Source: Cantharellus purpuraceus
Lineage: Eukaryota; Basidiomycota; Agaricomycetes; Cantharellales; Hydnaceae
Direction: 5' to 3'
Length of the DNA: 64,000 bases
Assembly (NCBI GenBank): GCA_025174535.1
Contig: JALBUN010000001.1
Coordinates: 3,162,001-3,226,000, forward strand
The position numbers and the translations under genes were made by a program. The notes beneath the pieces were generated by a model, which was not told the origin of the DNA, did not search any database, and worked only from the letters and a program-made list of their open reading frames with translations. Positions 49,076 through 60,028 of this stretch are shown here, in pieces. Each line of letters begins with the position of its first letter. Position 1 is the stretch's first letter.

Positions 49076-50166
49076 CAAACTCAAAGAGTTTGCCCAGCTG
49101 TTTAGCATCCTTGGAGAGACAGGAGGAGACCATGTTCATGGTCATAGTCCTCCCAGATTGGGTCAGTATCATCCCAATCTTGACCCTTGAGGGTTCAAGG
49201 GTCAATCTGAGGTGGTTTGCCCAGGTGATCATCCTCCTTGGTGAGATTGATCATTTCCCATGATGATGATGCCATAGGTTGTGATGAAGGAATGGCAGGC
49301 AATGATTTGCCTGCTGTAGTGTGTGATGATGATGCTACTGGGGCCAAGTGCACTGTCATGAGCTTGGTTTTAAATGTAGGAGGTGCCTTTGTGGCAACCT
49401 CCTTAAATGATTTTAACTCATTCTTGAGACAAGTCACTTCAGACTTCTCTTGTTTGAGAAGTTCTTCAAGTTCTTGGACCTGTATGAACAGGTCCAAATT
49501 GTCCTTGAATAGCTTATTGTAATCTTTATGATGAGCATTTGCAACATTGTCTTTGATGTCATGGATCAATTGTGGCCATGTGATTCTCAATGCCCTCTCC
49601 ACCAAAGCAGTGGAGAGATATAGTCAGCTCCTGTTCTGAGCCTTGATCAAGTGCAAGACATAGTTGTTGCACTTTTGGCACTCATGAGGGTGATAGATGG
49701 CAGCACCTCCATGCCATCCACTGATCTTCCAGGTCATCTTATCTTGATGACCTTGGATCATTTCTGCAGCACTCATTATGGGTGTTGCAGATGTGGAAGG
49801 TTGTTCCACTTCCATTGGATGTTTATTTTGAGTATCCATTATCTCCCTTCTGGGAGATGATATTTTTGGATAAGGGGGTGATGGTGGTTTGGAGAAGCAC
49901 CATTAGCCTTTTTATGGCTATACCTGAAAAATTCTTATTGGGGATTTTTCTCAGTGACTAGGTGACATGGGCATGATGTGATTAATTATCACCTGTGCCT
50001 TTCATGCTACCATGGGTAGCATGAAGATGAACTGCTATCAAGCTGCCTTTTACTGTGGCAGCTCTATCCCACCTAGGAACTACCATTATTCAAGGTAGTT
50101 CCTCCCCTTCTTATTGAGCTGCCATCAGTGATGGTAGCTCCTCATTGCTTTCCACTAGGAGCTACC
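49076..50166 (-). mobile_element. Retroelement internal region with one ORF interrupted by TGA
   Basis: A minus-strand frame from 49839 to 49195 reads as one protein of about 214 residues with a single TGA at 49626-49624 (QNRS-stop-LYLSTALVERAL). The N-terminal part has GGAAIYHPHECQKCNNYV with a Cys pair; the later part is a coiled coil (VQELEELLKQEKSEVTCLK). I do not recognise a named family; it resembles gag-like basidiomycete hypotheticals. The flanks are full of short perfect hairpins, for example 49841-49858, 50076-50102 and 50133-50166. Confidence 0.55.
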
Positions 50167-50892
50167 TGTTAAGTGTCTGGGACAACTTGGGGTTCAATGG
50201 AAAAGGCCAGAGTTTGGCTGCTAGTAAAGAGGGAGATGGGACTTTACTGTTCCAGTTCAACTGGAGACAGAGTGGGAGCAATACTAGTGAGTCAGATCAA
50301 GTGGACTTGGCTTCAACTTGTGTGTTGTGCCCCCTTGGATCATCGGTCCAATATTTCAGAGTTCAGAGTATGGAGTTGGATCAGAGATCCGGAGTTCAAC
50401 TTGTCAAGAAGGTACTTGTCAAGAAGCTAGCAACCAAGAAGTTAATGGGGCAAATCTTAGTTGATATACGAACTACTGTAATAGACAGAGAGTAGCCCAT
50501 ATAAGTATGTGGAGAATTGAATGCTGAAACTAAAACAATAAAACAATAAGACAGATGGGGAGTACAACATGGAAAGGAGTTTGGAGTTTGGACCCAAGTC
50601 TAAACTGAAACTAAACAATAATAGAGAAGGAGGTTTGTTGTAACCCATAAGAAGGAACTACTTATAGAGAGAACAATAATGGAGTTTGGGGTTGATGGAG
50701 GTGGAGTTGATGGAGGTGGAGTTGATGGAGGTGGAGTTGATGGAGGTGGAGTTGATGGAGGTGGAGTTGATGGAGGTGGAGTTGATGGAGGTGGAGTTGA
50801 TGGAGGTGGAGTTGATGGAGGTGGAGTTGATGGAGGTGGAGTTGAAGGAGATGGAGGTCTGGAGTTTGGACTTGGTGTTACAGGATGTAACA
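50167..50892 (-). mobile_element. Solo LTR family 2 with 5-bp target-site duplication
   Basis: TGTTAAGTG to GGATGTAACA, 726 bp, flanked on both sides by CTACC (50162-50166 and 50893-50897). This is a clean insertion signature of an LTR retrotransposon reduced to one LTR. The insertion point lies exactly at the end of a perfect hairpin arm (GGTAGCTCCT at 50133 pairing with AGGAGCTACC ending 50166). Confidence 0.88.
50687..50855. repeat. 15-bp minisatellite inside LTR family 2
   Basis: About eleven copies of GATGGAGGTGGAGTT. It sits at the same place in the LTR as the GGAGAT tract in the other copy, so the two tracts are alternative expansions of one site. It is not CRISPR: there are no spacers. 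Confidence 0.95.
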
Positions 50893-50913
50893 CTACCATT
50901 ATTCCTGGTAGCT

Positions 50914-51383
50914 TGTTATGACTATATTCATTAATGCCCAGATCCCCATCCGATCCACTCAGATCCCCATGCACATGAAACCATCACATCTCCATTAGTC
51001 TGTCTGATTGTCACTGTCGATCTTGCTCATCTGCCTCTGATTCTGATTGATGCATCAGCATCACCATAGGAACCTGGACATCCGTCCCCATTGGACTCAG
51101 ACATATTCATGTAAGGCCGTCGGCCTTGAAGACCCATCACCGGAGTAATTATTATTAGATTTCAAATATGTATTTAAGTTGCCTGACTGGGGACTTCATT
51201 CCCCAGTTTGAATCACGCCTAGCTCCTAAGTCCGATCTGAAGTGTCTAAGTCGCACTCTATCTCCAAAATCTCAGACACAGGTATTAGTGAGGGTGCAGC
51301 ACATAAGCTGAAGCCAAGTCTGTTCCAACCCCCACATACCCAAGCTCTGACCCAAGCTCTGACCCAAGCTCTGACCCCCAACC
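50914..51383 (+). mobile_element. LTR family 1, truncated by family 3
   Basis: Starts TGTTATGACTATATTC and follows the family to GACCCCCAACC, where the family 3 LTR begins. It carries three copies of a GACCCAAGCTCT unit in place of the GACCCAACCTCY unit of other copies. Confidence 0.85.
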
Positions 51384-51660
51384 TGTTAATGGATGTCTTA
51401 GTTCACACCGTTGCATGGAACTCAACCAAGTGTATTGGTTGGGTGATGTGCTGTACAGTGTGGTAGTTACTAAGTGCTGTCTACTATATGTGGACCCACA
51501 CATGTACTTGGGTCCACTGGCTTACATAATAACTATACATATGCACCCTATGGGTGCATATATCTATCAAGAAGACAGCATTCCTTAATGGAATGCTGCA
51601 TACATTAATTATAACTATCTAGCTATATACTATAGCAAGTAAGTACCTTGGGTACTTACA
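51384..51660 (-). mobile_element. LTR family 3 (277 bp), 3' LTR of minus-strand hairpin-rich element
   Basis: On the minus strand it runs TGTAAGTACC to CCATTAACA. It is the same length as the plus-oriented copy at 60051-60327. Immediately inside (51661-51673, minus) is the purine tract AAAAAGGGGAGGG, a typical polypurine tract for second-strand priming. The LTR itself contains hairpins such as GCATTCC and GGAATGC, TATGCACCC and GGGTGCATA, and AAGTACC and GGTACTT. Confidence 0.85.
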
Positions 51661-53068
51661 CCCTCCCCTTTTTGAATGAGGCACAATCTCATTCAGTACC
51701 TTTTAATCATACAGCTCCTTATGGAGCTGTTCCAATGAGTCAGTGTCCATATGGTCATCTTGTTCATATGGCTCTGGAGGGGGATGGCTCTCAGTCGTTG
51801 TTATGACTATATTCATTAACGCCCAGATCCCCATCTGATCCACTCAGATCCCCATGCATATGAAATCTATATTCCATTTGGAAACCGTCACGTCTCCATT
51901 TATCTGTCTGATTGTCACCGCCGAATCTCACCCATCTGTCTCTGGTTCCAATTGATGCATCAGCATCACCATAGGAACCTGGACATCCGTCCCCATTGGA
52001 CTCGGACATACTCATGTAAGGCCGACAGCCTTGGAGACCCATCACTGGAGTAATTATTATTAGATTTCAAATATATATTTAAGCTGTCCAACTGGGGACT
52101 TCATCCCCAGTTTGAATATTGAATCATGCCTAGTTCCTAAGTCCAATCCTAACTATCTAAGTCATACTCCATCTCTGAAATCTCAGACACCAGTATTAGT
52201 GAGGGTGCAGCACATAAGCTGAAGCCAAGTCTGTTCTGACCCCCATGACATACCCTGATTCCCTCTCCAACTCCAACCCAACCTCTGACCCAACCTCCGA
52301 CCCCCATTCGGACCTAGTGTGTAACAGTTGTCCCTGACATGGTTGCAGTATCCTCATCCACTTGAATGGATGAGAAGGATGCAATTGCTACTGCAGCATC
52401 CCAATTGAGTTCACAATTAAGTTGATTGTGACTTAAATGCTCAGCAAGAGAGTGTTTAGCAGCTTTATGAGCTGCTTGGGAGGCTCCCTGAGTCTCCTGC
52501 TTTTGCTTACCAACCCTGGTGGGCTGGTTAAATGCTGCTCTGGAGGTAATGTGTTTAGCAAACTCCTCTAATATAGCAGTGTGATTGGGGATGATGCCTC
52601 CCAGTTGTCCAAACCAGAGTGCAAGCTCTAATTCAGTATGTTCTTTGGGGGAATGATTCCCCCAATCATATGCTCCAGTGACTGAAGTGTGGAAGGTGTC
52701 ACCAAGAGTTGGTGAGAACTTTTGACCACTGGTCAATAATCCCCAGTGGCTGGGATTTTGGAACATAGTCCAGAGGTTCTTTTTAAATACAGAAGAGCCC
52801 TTCTTGGGAGTGGCCTTTTGTAGCCACATCCAGACATCCACATTGGACAAGTTCATAGTACCATCCAATTTCTGTTGGATGGCTGGGGGGACCCCATTAG
52901 GGTTTACTTGCCACCCCTGTATGAGGGCAAGTGTATCTACTGGTGTGGTCAGTAGAGTGATGATAAGACTCGCATTATCAGCACGAGCCAGTAGAGTCAT
53001 TCTCTTGATGACTCTGCACATCAGTACAGTCCGTTCCACAAATGGCGTGGCCAATGCCTTTTTATGGA
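51661..53068 (-). mobile_element. 3' coding region of hairpin-rich element, split by an LTR
   Basis: A minus-strand frame enters from 53068, runs to 52327, is broken by the family 1 LTR at 51799-52326 and resumes at 51798 to a TAA at 51703. Joined conceptually across the insertion, the flanking codons read SGTT then TESHPPPEPYEQ, ending LEQLHKELYD. The protein has no motif I recognise (SNVDVWMWLQKATPKKGSSV, FGQLGGIIPNHTAILEEFA). The same protein occurs at 63262-63700 on the plus strand. Hairpins are dense throughout. Confidence 0.7.
51799..52326 (+). mobile_element. Solo LTR family 1 inside the hairpin-rich element
   Basis: TGTTATGACT to GTGTAACA, 528 bp, flanked by GTCGT (51794-51798) and GTTGT (52327-52331), a 5-bp duplication with one C/T difference. 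It splits an ORF that is otherwise continuous, so it is younger than the host element. Confidence 0.88.
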
Positions 53069-53632
53069 TGTTATGACTATATTCATTAACGTCCAGATCC
53101 CCATCCGATCCACTCAGATCCCCGCGCATATGAAATCTATACTCCATTTGGAAACTGCTACGTCTCCATTTACCTGTCCAATTGTCACCACCGATTCCAC
53201 CCATCCGTCTCCGGTTCCGATTGATGCATCAGCATCACCATAGGAACCTGGACATCCGTCCCCATTGGACTCGGACATACTCACATAAGGCCGTCGGCCT
53301 CGGAGACCCATCACCGGAGTAATTATTATTAGATTTCAAATATGTATTTAAGTTGCCCGACTGGGGACTTCATTCCCCAGTTCGAATACCAAATCACACC
53401 TAGTTCCTAAGTCCGATCCTAACTCTCTAAGTCGTACTCCGTCTCCAAAATCTCAGACACCGGTATTAGTGAGGGCGCAGCACATAAGCTGAAGCCAAGT
53501 CCGTTCTGACCCCCACGACGTACTCCGACCCCGACCCAACCTCTGACCCAACCTCCGACCCAACCTCTGACCCAACCTCCGACCCAACCTCTGATCCAAT
53601 CTCCGACCCCCAATCGGACCTAGTGCGTAACA
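53069..53632 (+). mobile_element. LTR family 1, complete copy acting as 5' LTR of a Ty3/Gypsy element
   Basis: Starts TGTTATGACT and ends GTGCGTAACA, giving a 5-bp inverted terminus TGTTA and TAACA. It is followed within 35 bp by a gag ORF in the same direction, so it is a 5' LTR. Near the end is a 12-bp repeat (GACCCAACCTCY, five or more units) whose number varies between copies. Confidence 0.88.
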
Positions 53633-53664
53633 GTGTATTTGAACTGCCATACTCACCCCTACCA

Positions 53665-54019
53665 ATGCCACGATCCACTGCCAATTCCGAACAGGCACGA
53701 ATTGTCGAGGTACCCACCCCCAGCATCGACACCATCCCCGAGGTCGTCAAAGAACCGACGGACCACATAGAGGCCATCAATGAAGAAGACGACACCCCAC
53801 CCTCTCCAAATCTGGTGCAAGCCATCTCCCTGCTCGCTAGCAGCATCCATAACCCACAAGCCCCTAAGTCCCAGACCAAGGTCCGAGAACCCGACCCATT
53901 CGATGGCTCCGATCTGCGCAAACTCCAGCCGTTCTTGGTGCAATGCCAGTTGAATTTCCATGACCGCCCCAACGCATTCACATCCGACCGGGCGAAGGTC
54001 ACCTTCGCCATGTCCTATC
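53665..54019 (+). pseudogene. Ty3/Gypsy gag, 5' part only
   Basis: Reads MPRSTANSEQARIVEV, then EEDDTPPSPNLVQAISLLAS, REPDPFDGSDLRKLQPFLVQ and DRAKVTFAMSYL, the N-terminal capsid region of a chromovirus gag. It stops abruptly at 54019, where reverse-oriented RT sequence begins. The minus-strand copy at 59953 continues past this point with KGTALDYFKPAL. Confidence 0.85.
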
Positions 54020-54691
54020 TCAATGTTTGCAGAGATGTTGGAGTACTTCTCAGACATGTGTCCAATGTTCATCTTCATTATCTGAATATACCAAAATGTC
54101 ATCTAAGTAAACAAGGACGGTAACATCAAGGAGATCGGTGAAGGTATTGTTCATGAACCTCTGGAAGGCGGCTGGAGCATTGGTTAGTCCAAAGGGCATG
54201 ACACACCATTCAAAAGATCCATATTGAGTGCGAAAAGTTGTTTTCCACTCATCGCCTTCTCAGATATGGACTAGATGGTAGGCATGTTGGAGATCTATTT
54301 TGGAATAGATCTTAGCCTTTTGCAGGCTCTCGAGTAGGTCCACGGTGTGGGGTATTGGGTATTGGTCTTTCTTGGTGATCCTGTTGAGTCCATGGAAGTC
54401 GACACATAAATGGAGTGATCTGTCCTTTTTGCAGACAAATAGGACCAGAGCTCCATGGGGGGATAGGGATGGGCAGATGAAGCCTGTGGCCAAGTTCTCA
54501 TCTATGAATGTTCAGAGAGCCAGTAGCTCTTTTTGGGATAGCAAGTAGATGGGGCCAAGTGGAGGGGTGGAGTTGTCATCCAACTCAATCTTGAGATCGT
54601 ATGGTCAGTATTCCACTAGTGAGTCGGCTTTAGACTTGCTGAACATGTTGGTGAACTTGTGATACTCTTTAGGAACCATAGATAGGTCCGG
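54020..54691 (-). pseudogene. Ty3/Gypsy reverse transcriptase fragment, broken
   Basis: Read on the minus strand it contains [53 protein letters not shown], a TGA at 54262-54260, then [38 protein letters not shown] and [12 protein letters not shown], which includes the YxDD catalytic motif. Another TGA is at 54054-54052. Both stops fit Arg CGA codons. Confidence 0.88.
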
Positions 54692-56108
54692 TGTCGGTTC
54701 GCTTAAGGAATAGATCCTATAAGCCTGCGCGCAACGGTCCTAGCAAACAGACGGTGTGTAACGCAGTTGTTCAGCACTCCAAAGATCAATCAGGGCGAGG
54801 GGTACGTAACAGGGAAGTGGGATAGTGCTCTGTGGTTGGATGGGGATGGGAGCTAAAGGTCGGTCCCGATGGCTGATCGTGCTCTGTGACTGGATGACAA
54901 TGCAGAGCCCAGTTGGGAGGTACGCGAAAGCTGGTTTCAGGAGAATCAACCTCTCGGTGGCGGAGGGAAATCTGATCGTTGAACCAAGGTGTTTTACCTC
55001 AGTGTAGAGATGATGGATTGTGATGTAGAGCGTAGAGCGTAGACTTAGAGCGTGGACTTTGACTTTAGAGCGTTGGCTGAAAACTTGTTGATTAATTCCA
55101 AAGGCGAAAACTAGCGCCCTTTTATATACAAATCCCCAGGGCACAACGACACAATATGAGGAGCAAATGATGCGATATGATGCAAGAAATGCTGATCAAG
55201 CCAGCTGATGAAGCGTGTGAAGTTGAACTACTAAAAGGGGGAAATCATGGAGAAATGAAACGACAGATAGGGGTAATCTTTGTAAGAATAGGGGGTGATG
55301 AGTAATAAAAGAACCAAAAATAGAACAAGGATGAGTAAGTCGTGTATGAGTGAATTAAAAGATGAAACAGGGGTGAGTCATATAAAAGAACAATAGAAAC
55401 GTCCACCAATACCATCTTCCCTACGGCTCCGAAGGTTAATTGACCCTGAGTCACATGAGGACTTCAGTCAGCATCCACAACAAATACTCCTTATTGTCTT
55501 AGTGATCTGTCTCCATATGGTATCCCATTCCAAGAGTATTTGGTCCCTTTGCCTGACACGATGTAACCTGAGTCGGATTGAAGTGGGAGGATAGGTCAGC
55601 GATGGCGACTGAAATTCCACCTCACGTTCGACTCTTCTATCCGTGTTACGATATAGAGGTGAAATGTCGAGGAATGTATATGGTTCAATGGAATTGTGAA
55701 AGAATATGGGATCGCCAATGGCATAAGAGAGACATGGTGGGGATCTTGGACGCTGAAAGAGTTTTGGAAGTATTTTGACACGTGGAGGTGGCTTAACATG
55801 CCCGTGGAGCTCGGCGTATTTTTGATAGTCCTCTGTGTCCAGAGACCAGTGTGACGTATTATTAGAAGTGATGTTGGAGAGGGGAATAGAATGGGAAGCC
55901 ATGTGAATGATGATGAAAGGATTGGTGTGAATAGAAGGCTGATAATGATCGATGGCGATGAAACACGAGTGACGATCGATGGCTAGAATTAGAGACTGAG
56001 GTGGAGAGGGAGTTGCGGCGCTATTTAAAAGTTGATACGAAAAGACGCTGGCGGAGTTGGACTGTCAGAGTGGTTCGATATGCGTCCTCGATGCGTCCTG
56101 GCTCGTCA
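54692..56108. mobile_element. Solo LTR family 4, copy 1, with 4-bp target-site duplication
   Basis: TGTCGGTTCGCTTAAGG to GGCTCGTCA, 1417 bp, flanked by CCGG (54688-54691 and 56109-56112). It interrupts a Gypsy polyprotein between protease and RT. It has several promoter-like AT-rich stretches and minus-strand ORFs without known domains (55902-55468). Family 4 also occurs at 57280 and 63701. Confidence 0.85.
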
Positions 56109-57279
56109 CCGGTGGAGTTGATTGAGCAGAACAGGTGGCGAGGAGCATTGGATCAGAGAGGTGAACCTGGAATGTTTGTGAGCCATCCAGTTTGCTTAGT
56201 CTGGTGAAGACCATAGTGTCCACCACTGATATAGACAGAGGGGTAGGCAGAGTATCTATTGGAGCAGAGTCAGCAGAGGCGGAAGATAATTTTGCACCTA
56301 TCGTTGCTGGTGACATCAGGGATGACACAGCCTGCACTGGAGAACAGAATGTGATATGGCCCAATGCCCAGTCAATCAACGGATTGTAGCGGGTGAGCCA
56401 ATTATGTCCAAGAACCACAGAACAGCTGGAGTCAAGTGGAGTAACATAGAATGCAAGGTTCTGGATTTCTCTGACAGAAAAATGGATAGACAGATCTATA
56501 GCTTGTGAAATAACAGCATTAGTAGTGCCATCAAATAATCAGAGTGATATCGGAGTTATGGTGTATGTATGGAGTTTATGTAAATTGGAAAAAGTGGAAT
56601 CAAGGAAACAGTGAGTAGAACCAGAGTCAATTAATGCTTGGATAGTGGTATCAGGAATGGAGTCAGAGTAGACAAGGAGGGTAAGAGAGTTGGAGTGAGA
56701 AGGAGTGGATGCATTCAGGTGGACCTTGTTTGTCATATGGGGAGTACCAATGCAGCCCTCAGCCTGTATGGAGGCTAGAGGACTGCTTACTATTTTTTTG
56801 AGTCTGTCATAGCATTGGTGGCATGGCCCTTTGCCTTTGCTGCAGACAAGGTTGCCTTGTTGCAATCCTTGGCTTGGTGACCTGGCTTTCTGCAGAACAG
56901 ACAGAGGTTGTTGTCCATGCAGTGCTGGCATTCCTGCTGGGTAAGTTTGCCATCCATTCCCAGCTTGGTGGAGAGGTCCAGAGTGCTCTCGCAAGCTCTG
57001 GAGTTGTTGCCAAAGCTGGAGTTGTTCTGACCGGAACCGGAACCGGTGGCATTACCAGTATTTGACTTCTGGCCAGAGTTGGGGGTGGTCTTCTTATCGG
57101 ACCCCTTGTTGGACTTTGGAGTCTTGTCTGACAATTTGTCCGATTTGTTGTTAGCTGAATTTTCATGGGAGACCTTGGATTGACATTCCCAATAACGGGT
57201 GTTGATGGATTGGGTGAGCTTGTGAAGGTTAACCAGAGTATCCGGCTTACCAACGTGTGATATCTCGTCCTTGATGCAG
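56109..57279 (-). pseudogene. Ty3/Gypsy gag nucleocapsid and protease region
   Basis: On the minus strand: end of gag (HVGKPDTLVNLHKLTQSINT), a Lys/Ser/Asn-rich linker, a CCHC zinc knuckle (CLFCRKPGHQAKDC), then a retropepsin (IQALIDSGSTHCFLD with catalytic DSG) and [17 protein letters not shown] that leads to RT. Several stops split the frame. Solo family 4 LTRs bound it on both sides, so it is the middle of one Gypsy copy. Confidence 0.85.
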
Positions 57280-59365
57280 TGTTGGTTTGCTTAAGGAATA
57301 GATCCTATAAGCCTGCACACAACGGTCCTAGCAAACAGACGGTGTGTAATGCAGTTGTTCAGCATGCCAAAGAACAATCAGGTCGAGGGATAGGGGTAGC
57401 ACTGAGTAACAGGAAAGTGTAATAGTGCTCTGTGATTGGATGAGGATGGGAGCAAAAAGGACGGTCCAGATGGCTGATCATGCTCTGTGACTGGATGACA
57501 ATGGGGAGCCCGGTTGGGAAGTATGTGAAAGCTGGTTTCAGGAGATGTGACCTCTCAGTGGTGGAGGGAAATCTGATCATTGAACTAAGGTGCTTTACCT
57601 CAGTGTAGAGCTGATGGATTGTGATATAGAGTGTAGAGCATAGACTTAGAGCATGGACTTTGACTTTAGAACGTTGGCTGAAAACTTGTTGATTGATTCC
57701 AAAAGGCGAATACACCCTTTTATATACAAATCCCCAGGGCACAACGACACAATATGAGGAGCAAATGATGTGATATGATGCAAGAAATGCTGATCAAGCC
57801 AGCTGATGAAGTGTGTGAAGTTGAACTACTAATGGGGAAATCATGGAGAAATGAAGCGACAGATAGGGGTAATCTTTGTAAGAATAGGAGATGATGAGTA
57901 ATAAAAGAACCAAAAATAGAACAAGGATGAGTAAGTCATGTATGAATGAATTAAAAGATGAAACAGGGGTGAGTCATATAAAAGAACAATAGAAACGTCC
58001 ACCAATACCATCTTCCCTACGGCTCTGAAGGTAAATTGACCCTGAGTCACATGAGGACTTCAGTCAGCATCCACAACAAATACTCCTTATTGTCTTAGTG
58101 ATCTGTCTCCATATGGTATCCCGTTCCAAGTGTTGAAAAAATTTCGCTTTGCTGGGGGTGTGTGGAGAGTAGATTTCGAATAGGGACAGAGGGAGTGATG
58201 GGAACTGGATGTATGCGTAATCGAATTGAAGATATACTTGAGTAGTATCTTCCTACTAAGTTTGATGAAATTTGGTGTGATCTTCGTCTAGATATTGACA
58301 ATTTGAGCAGGGATCAGGAGCAGATGACTGAACGAGAGTAAATGCTTAATAGAAAATCAACCAGTGGAGCTCAGGCTTCACAAACTGGGATTAGAATATA
58401 TGTTGCAATACTCTGGAAGAGTATGCAAAAGATTGTAGAAATACGCGTTCGTTCTGGAGTTATTCCAGAAACGAATAGTTCAGACACTTCTCTAGTCCAT
58501 TGCATATCTAGCTAGGCGTGTTTTATACAAGATATGCATGTTAATAACTCGTGATAAAAGTTCTGTGTCATTTGAATAAAGGGAAAGTGATTTATGATAA
58601 AAACAAAATGGGGGGTGATGTCAAATAGGGAAAAATGACGAAATAAATCAAAAGAAAAATTAGGGTGAATGTTCAGATCATTGTGGAGCTTACAGGGGCT
58701 CCTCCTTTCCCCTCTCAGTCATTTCTCCTCATCTCCTTATCCCCTCCTAAGCTCCTGAGCCTCCTATATGCTCCTATCCCTCCTATCCCCTCTGTTCCAC
58801 CAAGGATATTCAGTCCCTTTGCCTGACACGATGTAACCTGAGTCGGATTGAAGTGGGAGGATAGGTCCGCGATGGTGACTGAAACTCTACCTCACATTCA
58901 ACTCTTCTGTCCGTGTTACGATATAGAGGTGAAATACCGAGGAATGTATATGGTTCAACAGAATTGTGAAAGAATATAGGATTGCCAATGGCATAAGAGA
59001 GACATGGTGGGGATCTTGGACGTTGAAAGAGTTTTGGGAGTATTTTGACATGTGGAGGTGGCTTAGCATGCCCATGGAGCTTGGCGTATTTTTGATAGTC
59101 CTCTGTGTCCAGAGACCAGTGTGATGTATTATTAGAAGAGATGTTGGAGAGGGGAATAGAATTGGAAGCCATGTGAATGATGATGAAAGGATTGGTGTGA
59201 ATAGAAGGCTGATAATGATCGATGGCAGAAACATGAGTGACAATCGATGGCTAGAATTAGAGACTGAGGTGGAGAGGGAGTTGCAGCGCTATTTGATATG
59301 GACACTGGCAGAGTTGGACTGTCAGAGTAGTTTGTTATACGTCCTCGATGCGTCCTGGCTTGTCA
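57280..59365. mobile_element. Solo LTR family 4, copy 2, itself interrupted
   Basis: TGTTGGTTTGC to GGCTTGTCA. Minus the nested 669-bp insertion and its duplication it is 1412 bp, matching copy 1. The flanks GCAG and GCGG are a 4-bp duplication with one change. It interrupts gag between GLPSR and IKDEISHVGKP. Confidence 0.85.
58131..58799. mobile_element. Nested solo LTR (family 5) with 5-bp target-site duplication
   Basis: 669 bp from TGTTGAAAAAATTTCGC to CTGTTCCA, flanked by CCAAG (58126-58130 and 58800-58804). Copy 1 of LTR family 4 has the uninterrupted site near 55530, so the borders are supported by an empty site. There is no coding content. Confidence 0.88.
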
Positions 59366-59953
59366 GCGGGATGGGAGACCAACGTAAAATTGGCATTGGA
59401 GTGCAGTGTTGCCCCATTGGACTTTCAGAGCTAGCTGCTGGAAACTCACAATGTATTTTGCAATCTTGTGATTTTCCTTCATCTGAAGTCGATCAAGTTC
59501 ATTCTCAGCATCAGCCTTGGGGTTATGAGGACCAAAATTGGTCTGGAGTTTGGAGATGAAGTTGGAGCAGTCTTCTGACTATATCAGGTCATCGGAGTCA
59601 TCCATGAGTGCTGGCTTGAAGTAGTCCAGTGCGGTGCCCTTGAGATAGGACATGGCAAAGGTGACCTTTGCCCAATTGGATGTGAACATGTCAGGGCAGT
59701 CACAGAAATTCAACCGGCATTGCATCAAGAATGGTTGGAGCTTGTGCAGATTGGAGCCATTGAATGGGTCAGGTTCCCAGACCTTGGTCTGGGACTTAGG
59801 AGCTTGTGGGGTACAGATGCTGCTGGCAAGCAGGGAGATGGCTTGCACCAGATTTGGGGAGGGTGGAGTATCGTCCTCTTCATTGACAGCCTCTATGTGG
59901 CCCGTCGGTTCTTCAACAACCTCAGGGATGGTGTTGATGCTGGGAGCAGGCAC
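59366..59953 (-). pseudogene. Ty3/Gypsy gag, N-terminal half, minus strand
   Basis: Mirrors the gag at 53665 (EEDDTPPSPNLVQAISLLAS, EPDPFNGSNLHKLQPFLMQC) and continues through SYLKGTALDYFKPALMDDSD. It then runs toward GNTALQCQFYVGLPSR at 59366, where LTR family 4 is inserted. One stop (near 59580) interrupts it. Confidence 0.85.
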
Positions 59954-60028
59954 CTTAACAGTTCATGCATGTTCAGAATTGGTGGTGGATTGGCATTGGT
60001 AGGAGCGAGTATGGCAGTTTGAATATAT

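Noticed and set aside
48333..49232. ORFs of 212 to 299 codons encoding GD, EM or HL repeats
   Set aside because: The GGAGAT microsatellite has no stop in any of six frames, so these ORFs are automatic and not evidence of genes.
50686..50934. Short regularly repeated units that could look like a CRISPR array
   Set aside because: The 15-bp units are contiguous without spacers, inside an LTR of a eukaryotic genome.
55468..55902. 144-codon ORF in LTR family 4
   Set aside because: It lies within a solo LTR, has no domain, and its counterpart in copy 2 differs in length.
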